Notes: generated by a model from the sequence alone, not told the origin. A DNA stretch of 64,000 nucleotides from Vicinamibacterales bacterium (GCA_041394705.1 JAWKHS010000013.1:124001-188000); one strand, 5' to 3'; shown: positions 32,856 to 40,071, numbered from the stretch's first letter. Numbers and translations are program-made.

Positions 32856-33326
32856 TCACGGCTCTCGCCAACCGAGCGTTGGCTCGCTCACGTCATCGTA
32901 CAGCGGGGCGCCGCAGCGACAAGCCGCGAACCAGGGACGCACCAGGTTTGATTGCGTGCTGCCCCACACCTCACGCCCACACGCTGAACATCGGAGCTGG
33001 AACGTCAGGCGAGCCCAGGTTGGCGCGCCAGCTCTAAACCCCTGATAACGGGCGTCCCCGTACTTCGCGTCCTCGAACGGCTCGAATTCGTATTGAAACT
33101 CGGCCCGAATGGTAGTGCCGATCACATTCACGGCGTCCAGTTGGCCATCGAACTGATGCCCGGTCGGTGTACAGGTCCCCTTGGCCCCAACCTCCGCAAA
33201 TACCACGGTTCGGAGGCGCCGTCGGCAGCTGGAGCAATCCAGCGAGATCTCGACAGGCCTGCCAGCCGCCAGCAGTTGTGCCGACCGGAGTTGGAGCGTC
33301 GCTTCGGCGAAGCCGCGTCGGTTCAT
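32856..33326 (-). CDS. Cassette 6: putative zinc-ribbon protein
   Basis: A 156-residue soluble protein with CSSCRRRLRT near residue 32, LRCSACGREVWGSTQ around 113 and a final CRCGAP. The paired CxxC motifs suggest two zinc-binding knuckles. The middle holds IRAEFQYEFEPFEDAKYGDA. No helix-turn-helix or nuclease motif is visible and I do not recognise the family. The stop lies 30 bp from the attC core, slightly further than in neighbouring cassettes. Confidence 0.65.
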   Translation of the reverse strand: MNRRGFAEATLQLRSAQLLAAGRPVEISLDCSSCRRRLRTVVFAEVGAKGTCTPTGHQFDGQLDAVNVIGTTIRAEFQYEFEPFEDAKYGDARYQGFRAGAPTWARLTFQLRCSACGREVWGSTQSNLVRPWFAACRCGAPLYDDVSEPTLGWREP

Positions 33327-33343
33327 TCCAGTCGTCCTGGACG

Positions 33344-33431
33344 GTCTAACGACCGCGGTTCAGCCGCGGCGGTTGGTGCCCGCATGATGCCACAGCGCCC
33401 AGCCGCCGTCGGCTGCAACCGCTGGTTAGAC
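33344..33431 (-). repeat. attC 5
   Basis: An 88-bp site with intact cores GTCTAAC and GTTAGAC and the GCATGATGCCACAG loop. Confidence 0.93.
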
Positions 33432-33452
33432 GGCTGAGTGTACTGAGACTTA

Positions 33453-33761
33453 TCAACGTAGGCGCGTCCCGTCGGGATTGATTGCCTCTTCATCGCGAAG
33501 AGTCGGGTAGTACTGACGCTTCTTCAGCAGTTGATAAAAGAGGAGCCCGTGAATGCCCTGCGCTTGGCTCTTCGGAAGGCGGTTCGCCCAGATCGTCTCG
33601 AGTGCCTTAAACACCCGTTCGGCATCCGGACGCTGATTGATGTCTTCGATGAAGGCCACGTCGGTGCCTTGCGGAAACACCAAGTCGAACACGTCATCCG
33701 GGGCCGCGAAGACATCGTAGACCGCATTGTCGGCCCCGTCGATCACTTGAATGTTCTTCAT
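33453..33761 (-). CDS. Cassette 5: small acidic protein of unknown function
   Basis: A 102-residue soluble protein: MKNIQVIDGADNAVYDVFAA, then VFDLVFPQGTDVAFIEDINQ, then GIHGLLFYQLLKKRQYYPTL. The size and the mixed alpha/beta pattern with an acidic N-terminal half suggest an immunity or antitoxin-like protein, although no partner is in the cassette. The start lies 8 bp from attC 4. Confidence 0.65.
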   Translation of the reverse strand: MKNIQVIDGADNAVYDVFAAPDDVFDLVFPQGTDVAFIEDINQRPDAERVFKALETIWANRLPKSQAQGIHGLLFYQLLKKRQYYPTLRDEEAINPDGTRLR

Positions 33762-33769
33762 CGTTGTCC

Positions 33770-33857
33770 GTCTAACGACCGCGGTTCAGCCGCGGCGGTT
33801 GATGCCCGGATGATGCCACAGCGCCCAACCGCCGTCGGCTGCAACCGCTGGTTAGAC
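33770..33857 (-). repeat. attC 4
   Basis: An 88-bp site with intact cores GTCTAAC and GTTAGAC. Confidence 0.93.
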
Positions 33858-34016
33858 CGCTGTTGTGTTAACCTTGAATGTCGGCTCTAGCGTGCTTGAC
33901 TGTGCGTTGAAGCCGATGCCCTGACGGGCTCCGAACCTTGACTGGACCTAGGTTGATTCCGGCGATTCTCCAAGAGTCGCTGCCGGGTGGCACCACCCGC
34001 TGTAGGAGAGTATGTG

Positions 34017-34421
34017 ATGGCCGCTCCCAAGCTGCGCAATTCTGATTGGAACTCCCGCCTCAAGAAGCTGGCACCGTACCTGGACGGCTTTCAGACACGC
34101 CTCGACGACATCTCGAACGACATCAAGGCGCTCGAAAAATATCTCACAGAGACCGGGTTTCGCATCGCGGTGTTTGACTGGGCTGGCGAGGAAGGTCTCG
34201 CCTGGACTGACCGCGCCGGTACTTGGCGCCTCTGCTATGCCACGAGGTACGAGGAACACGCCGATGTGAAGCCGCTGCTCGAAACGCCTGCCGCCACCAG
34301 GCTTTGGGCTGCCGAGGCGTTCCCGTCGTTCCTTGATGAGCTAGCTCGAGCCGCCGGCGCGAAGCCAGAAGGCGGTAGCTCGCCAACAGGCACCATCACA
34401 GACGACGACATTCCGTTCTGA
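34017..34421 (+). CDS. Cassette 4: small protein with an SSB-like DDDIPF C-terminal tail
   Basis: A 134-residue protein on the plus strand, against the cassette direction, with AGGAG nine bases before the ATG at 34017. The N-terminal half is helical and charged (LKKLAPYLDGFQTRLDDISN, then DIKALEKYLTETGF), followed by a short beta region (RIAVFDWAGEEGLAWTDR). After a flexible Gly/Ser/Thr/Pro linker it ends exactly in DDDIPF, the tail that bacterial single-stranded-DNA-binding proteins use to recruit RecO, ExoI, PriA, RecQ and others. It lacks an obvious SSB OB-fold. Inference: a decoy or adaptor for SSB-interacting proteins. A 159-bp leader after attC 4 may hold its promoter. Confidence 0.75.
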   Translation: MAAPKLRNSDWNSRLKKLAPYLDGFQTRLDDISNDIKALEKYLTETGFRIAVFDWAGEEGLAWTDRAGTWRLCYATRYEEHADVKPLLETPAATRLWAAEAFPSFLDELARAAGAKPEGGSSPTGTITDDDIPF

Positions 34422-34443
34422 GCCGCGCAGCGAAAGAACGGCC

Positions 34444-34668
34444 ATGGATCACGACTACTTGGGCACTGCCTTGCTGGCAATCTTGGGCGTCGTAGGGTTG
34501 GCCAGGATCGTGCCACTCATTCTCGAAGATGCCTGCACCGCGACCGAGCGTTCGCTACAGCTCCTGGTGAAGTTGGTCCGAATCTCGAGGCGAGCCTATG
34601 GCGACGTTCGAGACGAGTTTGCTGACGGATCACGCTCAGGCCACAAGCCCGGAGGGCGCGCAACGTGA
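34444..34668 (+). CDS. Cassette 4: small single-pass membrane protein
   Basis: A 74-residue protein 22 bp after the DDDIPF-tailed gene and on the same strand, probably co-transcribed. One hydrophobic segment near the N-terminus (TALLAILGVVGLARIVPLIL) is followed by a basic helical tail (LLVKLVRISRRAYGDVRDEF). Two-gene cassettes are uncommon here other than toxin-antitoxin pairs, so a functional link with the upstream gene is likely. Function is unknown. Confidence 0.6.
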   Translation: MDHDYLGTALLAILGVVGLARIVPLILEDACTATERSLQLLVKLVRISRRAYGDVRDEFADGSRSGHKPGGRAT

Positions 34669-34690
34669 GATGGGGGCTCTGCGGTCGTCG

Positions 34691-34764
34691 GTCTAACGAT
34701 GCCGCTTCAGCCGCGGCGGCTAAGGATCGCACCAGCCGCCGACGGCTGCAAGCGGATGTTAGCC
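34691..34764 (-). repeat. attC 3
   Basis: A 74-bp site with intact cores GTCTAAC and GTTAGCC; arms GCTTCAGCCGCGGCGG / CCGCCGACGGCTGCAAGC. Confidence 0.93.
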
Positions 34765-35268
34765 CGCACCCTTCTTTACGATTTCGATCGACAGCCCGTA
34801 GTACGAGTTCGTGGCTGACTCCTCATCCCAAATCGTTCGAAACGGTTCGACGTATAAGTACGCAAGCATTCCCGCGCACCATGATTTCCAGACGACGCGC
34901 GGGATATACCCTTCCGAGAACCACAGGTACTCCTCAGCACACAAGTTGAAGTAGTCGACGATGACGGCCCGACTGTCCGGGTTGGCCGTGCCTGCAACTG
35001 CAATCTTCGCGAGCCGGTCGTTGAGTTCGTCGTAGCGTCGGTTGAATTCTGTAAAGAGCTCCTTGAAAAGCGCCATCTCTTGCAGCTTCTGTGTCTGGGC
35101 GAAATAGCAAAAGCCGAGGAGCCCCGCGACAACAGAACCGACAAGAGCAACACGGCCGTCGTCGGTCACTTTCAGGACCGTCGCTATACTGGCCAGACCC
35201 GCCACGATCGCGATCCACCAGTAGTGTCGGAATATGAATTGACGGCTCATTGAATCACTGAGTCCCAT
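34759..35268 (-). CDS. Cassette 3: membrane protein of unknown function
   Basis: A 169-residue protein with two close N-terminal membrane segments (about residues 15-34 and 40-58). A cytoplasmic helical domain follows: LQEMALFKELFTEFNRRYDE, then VIVDYFNLCAEEYLWFSEGY. The topology is that of small two-segment membrane proteins often found in cassettes and defence regions. It ends in the attC 3 core. Confidence 0.7.
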   Translation of the reverse strand: MGLSDSMSRQFIFRHYWWIAIVAGLASIATVLKVTDDGRVALVGSVVAGLLGFCYFAQTQKLQEMALFKELFTEFNRRYDELNDRLAKIAVAGTANPDSRAVIVDYFNLCAEEYLWFSEGYIPRVVWKSWCAGMLAYLYVEPFRTIWDEESATNSYYGLSIEIVKKGAG

Positions 35269-35278
35269 GATCGTGACG

Positions 35279-35364
35279 GGCTAACGACCGCGCATCAGCC
35301 GCGGCGGGTTGATGCCCAATGATGCCACGGTGCTGACCGCCGCCGGCTGCATGCGCTGGTTAGC
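35279..35364 (-). repeat. attC 2
   Basis: An 86-bp site with intact cores GGCTAAC and GTTAGCC. Confidence 0.92.
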
Positions 35365-35887
35365 CAGCCGTCTGTAGCGCCCGCAACACCTCGGCCGCAA
35401 CAGCCTGGGCGTAGCGCCGCTCGGACCGCACTTGCAGTGCGACGGCGCTCAGCAGAAGGGCACTGTTCGCGACGAGCCACGCGCCGCCGCCCGCAGCAAG
35501 GACCGTTACAGAGAGCAGGAACACGCCGACGCCGACCACCCACCCCAGAGCGCCAAGCCCCACCCACACCTCGTAGTGGGCCGTCTCACCGTCGAGCCGT
35601 AGCAGACCAAGGGACGGCCCAAACGCGCGAGCACCGCCCCCCAGTTGTTCTCGCACGAACCAGAGGCGATCGGCCGCGACGACGCCGAACCGAACATTGG
35701 ACGATCGACCAGGCCGCGGCACGAGGCCGAGAGGACTCGCCGCGATCACGCCTCGTGCGACGCACCAGACCTGCGTGTCAGCGGACAGTAGGCCTCGCTC
35801 AGCGAGGGCCAAGGACCGCACCTGGAGCCACAGTCCGCACATGCCGACGACCCACCCGGCAGCTGCGAGGAGGAACCAGGGGTTCAC
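35360..35887 (-). CDS. Cassette 2: membrane protein of unknown function
   Basis: A 175-residue protein with an N-terminal membrane segment (FLLAAAGWVVGMCGLWLQV) and a C-terminal hydrophobic pair (LGALGWVVGVGVFLLSVTVL, then AWLVANSALLLSAVALQV). Between them lies a soluble stretch rich in Arg and Gly. It is the first cassette from attI with a clear gene and reads in the same direction as the integrase, so it could receive transcription from the integrase region. The family is not recognised. Confidence 0.65.
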   Translation of the reverse strand: MNPWFLLAAAGWVVGMCGLWLQVRSLALAERGLLSADTQVWCVARGVIAASPLGLVPRPGRSSNVRFGVVAADRLWFVREQLGGGARAFGPSLGLLRLDGETAHYEVWVGLGALGWVVGVGVFLLSVTVLAAGGGAWLVANSALLLSAVALQVRSERRYAQAVAAEVLRALQTAG

Positions 35888-35899
35888 TGTTTATGGTCT

Positions 35900-36006
35900 G
35901 GCTAACGGCTGCGGTTCACCCGCGGCCGCGCGAGTCACGATACACCGAGCGCATGGGGCCGGCGCACGCCGGCCCTCTGGCCGCCGGGTGCAACCGCGTG
36001 TTAGAC
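35900..36006 (-). repeat. attC 1 (long class)
   Basis: A 107-bp site with cores GGCTAAC and GTTAGAC and the CACGATACACCGAGCG loop of the long class. It closes the integrase-proximal cassette. Confidence 0.88.
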
Positions 36007-36348
36007 CGCACGAGGCGGTTGCCCGGCGGGCCGCCCACGGGGCCCCGACGGGCGCGCGGTGACAGGACCTCGCGACCCACCGTGCCCTGGCGAGTGGCAT
36101 GCCTACCACCGAGGGGCGGAGGGGCGGCCCGACTCCCGCGAGCGGCGAGGCGCCCAGTGCCTCGACGGGACCGGTGCGCCCGCCAAGAGGTGCACCCGGC
36201 TGGCGGTGCGTGACGCCTGGTGGAGCGAACCACCGCGCCGGAGCAGCCACGACCGCCCATCCGGACCACGCCGCTCGAACGACCGCGTGTCGGAGCCACC
36301 TCCGCGACCGCGCGTGAGACCTCCGAAAAAGAACTCAATCCGTTGTCG
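36007..36348 (-). other. Cassette 1: 342-bp cassette body without a convincing gene
   Basis: This very GC-rich stretch contains only Arg/Pro/Gly-rich open frames that do not start and stop within the cassette. A CGAAAAAGAAC stretch near its right end is the only AT-rich part. As the most integrase-proximal cassette it would be the latest acquisition. It may be non-coding, like cassettes 9-12 and 17. Confidence 0.6.
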
Positions 36349-36534
36349 GTCTAACAATCATTATGCCGGTCTGGATAGTCCGGCTCGCCGTCTGCAGTAT
36401 ACGCATCTACGACGGGGCGCCTGACTCACCGCCCGCCATTTTCGGTGCGTTGGGAGGCGCCCGTGTCCCAGACCTGCCGGTCGGCATAATCCCGATATCC
36501 TGCGACGCCGGTCGGCATATTCCTGCCGGAAGTG
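36349..36534 (-). promoter_or_regulatory. Candidate attI recombination site
   Basis: The core site GTCTAAC (36349-36355) is the junction between the first cassette and the integrase flank. Between it and the intI stop lie two direct repeats 31 bp apart, GCCGGTCGGCATAATCC (36476-36492) and GCCGGTCGGCATATTCC (36507-36523), which match at 16 of 17 bases. An inverted copy of the core CGGCATAAT lies at 36360-36368, beside the crossover. In attI1 accessory direct repeats bind the integrase, and these could play that role. The site is at the 3' end of intI, not the usual 5' end. Confidence 0.7.
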
Positions 36535-37512
36535 CTACCGATCCAAGTCGTCCAGCGGGCTGCGGACGCCTCGGCCGCCCCGGTTCAGCACGTGGGTGTA
36601 GATCATGGTCGTGCTGACGTCACGGTGCCCCAACAGTTCCTGGATGGTCCGGATGTCGTAGCCCGCCTCGAGCAGGTGCGTCGCGAACGAATGACGAAGG
36701 GTGTGGCAGGTAGCAGCGCGGGGCAAGCCGGTCTTGGCGGCCGCGTGCTTCACGGTCTTCTGCAGCACCGACTCGTGCAGATGGTGGCGCCGGGGCCAGC
36801 CGGTTTCCGGGTCCCGGTAGAAGCGCGTCGCGGGGAAGACCCATTGCCATCCCCACTCGAAAGGCGCTCGCGGATACTTGCGCTGCAGCGCGCCGGGCAG
36901 GGCCACGCTCCCACGGCCCCTCGACAGATCGGCCTGGTGCAGCCGCTGTCGGGCCTCCAGGTGTGCGGCGAGCGGCTGGCGCAAGGCCACGGGTAGCATC
37001 GTCACCCGGTCCTTGCCGCCCTTGCCGTCGCGCACCACGATCTCCCCGCGCTCCAGATGGACGTCCTTGACCCGCAGCTCGACGCATTCCATCAGGCGCA
37101 GGCCGCAGCCGTAGAGCAAGGCCGCCATCAGCCACTCCGTCCCGGTGAGCGCCCCGAGCAGGCGGCCAACTTCTTCCCGGGCGAGGACGACAGGCAGGCG
37201 CACCGGCCGCTGGGCCCTGACGATGTCGTGCAGCGCCTGCACCGGCGTGTTGAGGACGGCTTGATAGAGGAACAGCACCGCCGACAGTGCCTGGTTTTGC
37301 GTGGACGCCGCCACGCGGCGACCGGCCAGCGACGACACAAATCGCTCCACGTCGGGCGGCCCGAGGGTTCGCGGGTCGCGCCAACCATGAAACTGGAGGC
37401 ACCGCCGGATCCACGCAAGATAGGCGGCCTCCGTCCGGGGACTGTAGTGACGGAGCCGTAGGGCAGCGTGCGTCCGCTCGCGAATCCAGGTCAGCGGGCG
37501 GGTGGAGGTCAC
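36535..37512 (-). CDS. intI: Integron integrase (tyrosine recombinase)
   Basis: About 325 residues from a GTG at 37512 (no strong ribosome binding site; the open frame extends further upstream but without similarity). An N-terminal core-binding domain (LRLRHYSPRTEAAYLAWIRR) precedes the catalytic domain. The tyrosine-recombinase residues lie in GCGLRLMECVELR, CHTLRHSFATHLLEAGYDIR and LGHRDVSTTMIYTHV. Between patches II and III is the insertion diagnostic of integron integrases (FEWGWQWVFPATRFYRDPE, then RHHLHESVLQKTVKHA), which binds the extrahelical bases of folded attC. It reads leftwards into the cassette array, the reverse-integron arrangement. The 240 bp upstream show no recognisable operator. 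Confidence 0.95.
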   Translation of the reverse strand: MTSTRPLTWIRERTHAALRLRHYSPRTEAAYLAWIRRCLQFHGWRDPRTLGPPDVERFVSSLAGRRVAASTQNQALSAVLFLYQAVLNTPVQALHDIVRAQRPVRLPVVLAREEVGRLLGALTGTEWLMAALLYGCGLRLMECVELRVKDVHLERGEIVVRDGKGGKDRVTMLPVALRQPLAAHLEARQRLHQADLSRGRGSVALPGALQRKYPRAPFEWGWQWVFPATRFYRDPETGWPRRHHLHESVLQKTVKHAAAKTGLPRAATCHTLRHSFATHLLEAGYDIRTIQELLGHRDVSTTMIYTHVLNRGGRGVRSPLDDLDR

Positions 37513-37753
37513 GGCCGCGCCGGAAGAAAAGAGCGTGCCATCCGGCGACGTGAGGTCACGTCGAGCGGCATCGGACTGTTGTCGCAGAAAGTGCGGCGCT
37601 CGGACGAGAACGGCGTGGCGGATTTCGCGGAGACGCGCCGTCCCGGGCCGAGGACCGGCATCCAGGGGCCCTACGACGGCGGCATCCGGGGGCACTGGGC
37701 GCGGGCACCACTGCGCGGAGCGTCGCCCGCGCGCCAGGTGCGTCCGACTGAAC

Positions 37754-38677
37754 CTACCTGGCGTCCAGCTGCACGAACGCAATCGCGTTCCAGTCGTTCA
37801 TGGGGATCACCAGCCGGTTCCGCTTGGAGTCGTAGGTCATCGACGCCGCGCTCGGAATGCCGGAGGCGATGACTTCGGCCTTCTGGCCGGGGCGGATGCG
37901 CGACACCGTGCCCTGCCGCACGCTCGAGACGTACTTGGTGCCGTCGGCCGTCACGACCACGCCGTCGTTGCCGGAATCCACGGCGTGCTCGGTGGTCACC
38001 AGCGTGCCGTCGGTCTTGAACGTCAGGACGTCGTTGGATCCGATGTTCACCACCACCAGGTTGCCCTGCCGGTCGAACGTGATGCCGTTCGGCATGCTGA
38101 GCGGCCTGCCCGAAACGAGCACGGACGAGGTGCCGTCCGGCGCGATCTTGTAGACCTTCCACGACGAGGCGTCCTGCGGCGTGCCCGTCACGGTGGCGTA
38201 CACCGTGCCGTCGGCCGCCACTTCCAGGTCGTTGAAGCGGCCCGCCCCCGTCACCGGGATGGCGCCCTTCGGCTCGCCGGTCTTCATGTCGAACCACCGG
38301 ACCGTGTCGATGTCCACCACGTACAGCATCCCGCGCGCCACGTGGCTGCCGAGCGGATGGTTCAGCGTGAGGCCGTTGCGGTTCACGCCGATCCACTTCA
38401 GCGTGTGCACGCTGCCATCGGGGTTGATGAGCGACACGTAGCCGTCGTTCTGCACCATGTCCTGCGGCATGCCGGCGTTCACCGAGACGATGAGGTCCCG
38501 GTCGGCGTCGTACGACAGGCTCTCGCTGAAGCGGAAACTGCCGAACACCTTCACGTTCGGCGTGGTCTTCAGCGGCTCGCCCGCGCGGAAGGGCTGGGCC
38601 GGCGCGGACGGCGCCTGGGCGAATGCGGTGGACCAAGCGGCAGCGAGCAGGGACACGGCAAGCACGAATCGGAACAT
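37754..38677 (-). CDS. SMP-30/gluconolactonase-like beta-propeller, exported
   Basis: A 307-residue protein with a signal peptide (FRFVLAVSLLAAAWSTAFAQ). The propeller blades carry GMLYVVDIDTVRWFDMKTGE, FNDLEVAADGTVYATVTGTP, MPNGITFDRQGNLVVVNIGS and GNDGVVVTADGTKYVSSVRQ, the pattern of SMP-30/strictosidine-synthase-like proteins. The start at 38677 has AGGAG upstream and removes a long low-complexity extension. The family includes lactonases and esterases with a calcium centre. The exact substrate cannot be read from sequence. Confidence 0.8.
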   Translation of the reverse strand: MFRFVLAVSLLAAAWSTAFAQAPSAPAQPFRAGEPLKTTPNVKVFGSFRFSESLSYDADRDLIVSVNAGMPQDMVQNDGYVSLINPDGSVHTLKWIGVNRNGLTLNHPLGSHVARGMLYVVDIDTVRWFDMKTGEPKGAIPVTGAGRFNDLEVAADGTVYATVTGTPQDASSWKVYKIAPDGTSSVLVSGRPLSMPNGITFDRQGNLVVVNIGSNDVLTFKTDGTLVTTEHAVDSGNDGVVVTADGTKYVSSVRQGTVSRIRPGQKAEVIASGIPSAASMTYDSKRNRLVIPMNDWNAIAFVQLDAR

Positions 38678-38819
38678 CGAGGAACTCCTGGGCGCGCCCG
38701 CGATCGGCGCGGAGATGGGAGTGCCATCATAGCCCGCCGATCGGTGCCTGGTCCGCATCGGGTCCGGTTCAGCGCGCCGCCCGGCGGATCGACCCGCCTG
38801 CCGACGGTGCAGCACGACA

Positions 38820-38945
38820 GCGTGGCCGGGTGACGCCGTGGCAGCGTGCCGCCGTGACAGCAAGACGCCGTGGCAGCGCGGCGTGGCAGCGGGACGGCGG
38901 TGCAGCGTGGCGGCGTGGCGGCGGGACAGCGCAGCCGCCCCTTCC
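38820..38945. repeat. Low-complexity GC-rich repeat (GTGGCAGCG-type)
   Basis: An intergenic stretch of irregular tandem units such as GTGGCAGCGTG, GTGACAGCAAG and GGCGGGACAGC. It lies between the propeller start and the end of the AraC gene. Similar units recur at 39953-40002 and 50738-50764. Confidence 0.6.
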
Positions 38946-38951
38946 GAGCCG

Positions 38952-39872
38952 CTAGCCCCTCGCCCCAATGCTGGTCTTGACTGGCCAGTAAATCTCCGTC
39001 CGCCAGTCCGCGGGATTCGGGTGCTCCGCCGGATCGGTGAGATACGACTCCCAGGGCGCGCCGGCCGGTGCCAGGCCGTGCTCCGACATCCAGCGCTCGA
39101 TTGCCGCGTACGTGTCCTGGAGCTCGTCGTACGCGCCGGCGTGGAGCGCCGTCACCACGTCACCGCCAGGCAGTTCGCCGGCCTCCACGTCATCCCGACC
39201 CTCGGCGGGCGCTGCCAGGGGCGCCCCTGCCTCGATGGTCATCAGGCCCGGTCCCACGCTCGTGTAGCGGACGAACGGCGGCCCGGCCATCGCATGGCCC
39301 GTCGACAGCGCGTAGCCGCAGCTCTTCCCCAGACCCTGGCCGATGGCCTTGGCCAGCTCGCCACGCGCCGTGGAGAGCCGGACGAACAGGATGGGCTGCG
39401 GCGCGATCGTGCGTTGGTCGATGGACAGCAGGGGCATGGACGATCTCCTGGCGGTGTCGTGGGTCGAGAGACGATACAGATGGACGCACGGCGCCGCCCG
39501 CTCGACGACCGCGCGGTGGCGTCGCCGGTCCGCGCCCGAGGCCCTGGACGAAGTCCGCGTCCGGTAACGCGATGGACTGCAGCCGAATCGCCGCCTGAAC
39601 GCGCGCGTGAACACTTCGTGGCTGGCGAAACCGGCGTCGAGGGCCACGCTCAGCACGGCGTCGGTCGTGGCCGCCAGCCGCGCGGCGGCCGTGTCGAGGC
39701 GGACTCGCAGGACGTACTGCTTGGGCGACTCCCCGGCCATCCGCGAGAACTCGCGCTGCACGGCGAAGGGCGACCGGCCGCTCCGCTCCGCGAGCGTGCC
39801 GAGCGACACGTCCCCGGCCAGCCCTCGGCGCACGTCGTGCAGCAGCGCCAACCCATCCCGCCCCGACGCCAT
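38952..39872 (-). CDS. AraC-family regulator with GyrI-like effector domain
   Basis: A 306-residue regulator. Residues about 8-105 form the two helix-turn-helix motifs of AraC/XylS (LAERSGRSPFAVQREFSRMA, then VALDAGFASHEVFTRAFRRR). The C-terminal half (LSIDQRTIAPQPILFVRLST to GAPWESYLTDPAEH) is a GyrI/SOUL-type ligand-binding domain. This is the Rob/BmrR-like combination used to sense hydrophobic compounds. The neighbours do not reveal the target. The GyrI domain ends in PNPADWRTEIYWPV, as usual for the family. Confidence 0.85.
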   Translation of the reverse strand: MASGRDGLALLHDVRRGLAGDVSLGTLAERSGRSPFAVQREFSRMAGESPKQYVLRVRLDTAAARLAATTDAVLSVALDAGFASHEVFTRAFRRRFGCSPSRYRTRTSSRASGADRRRHRAVVERAAPCVHLYRLSTHDTARRSSMPLLSIDQRTIAPQPILFVRLSTARGELAKAIGQGLGKSCGYALSTGHAMAGPPFVRYTSVGPGLMTIEAGAPLAAPAEGRDDVEAGELPGGDVVTALHAGAYDELQDTYAAIERWMSEHGLAPAGAPWESYLTDPAEHPNPADWRTEIYWPVKTSIGARG

Positions 39873-39952
39873 CGCCGGATTCTACGGCCCGTTCGCCACG
39901 GCCACTTGACGTTTCTTGCAGTCAGGCCGTCGCGGACCGACGCGGCCTGCGC

Positions 39953-40062
39953 CACGGTGCGGCAGCGTGACGGCGTGACGGCGTGGCAGCGTGGCAAGCT
40001 CCGTTCTTGCCCCAAGTCCCCAGTCCCGAGCCCCGGGCCCCGGGCCCCGAGCCCCGGAAACG
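39953..40062. repeat. Composite GC-rich intergenic repeat
   Basis: GTGGCAGCGTG-type units (39953-40002) are followed by CCCGGGCCCCGAG-type units (about 40021-40058). They lie just downstream of the S9 peptidase gene. The same two-part composition occurs near 50738-50812, and single modules at 38820-38945 and 49998-50024. Confidence 0.6.
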
Positions 40063-40071
40063 TCCCTCCTT

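Larger units (their letters stand above)
15978..36355 (-). mobile_element. Chromosomal integron cassette array, 29 cassettes
   Basis: A 20-kb array in which genes are separated by imperfect palindromes of 70-112 bp, each bounded by GYYTAAC-type and GTTARRC-type core sites, as in integron attC sites. On the plus strand the right arm carries one extra base (GGCTGCAACC against GGTTCAGCC). In known attC sites that extra base belongs to the L'' arm next to the gene it follows, so every cassette is oriented leftwards. Most cassette genes read leftwards and end within or next to the right-hand core site. The integrase lies at the right end. Cassettes are numbered here from the integrase, cassette 1 being the most recently gained if insertion occurs at attI. 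Confidence 0.93.

Noticed and set aside
20565..35364. The palindromes as rho-independent terminators or REP elements
   Set aside because: They carry conserved GYYTAAC and GTTARRC ends, an extra base always on the same arm, no U-tract, and an adjacent integron integrase.
16275..36006. CRISPR array
   Set aside because: The repeats are palindromic, 70-112 bp, of variable sequence, and separated by complete genes of 270-1700 bp. There are no uniform spacers and no cas genes. They fit attC sites.
37513..37753. A LexA box or other operator upstream of intI
   Set aside because: I looked for a clear dyad of the LexA type and saw none that I could defend. Regulation of intI is left open.
37513..37782. 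A 90-residue N-terminal extension of the integrase
   Set aside because: It has no similarity to integrases, is low in complexity, and would make IntI far longer than the usual 320-340 residues.
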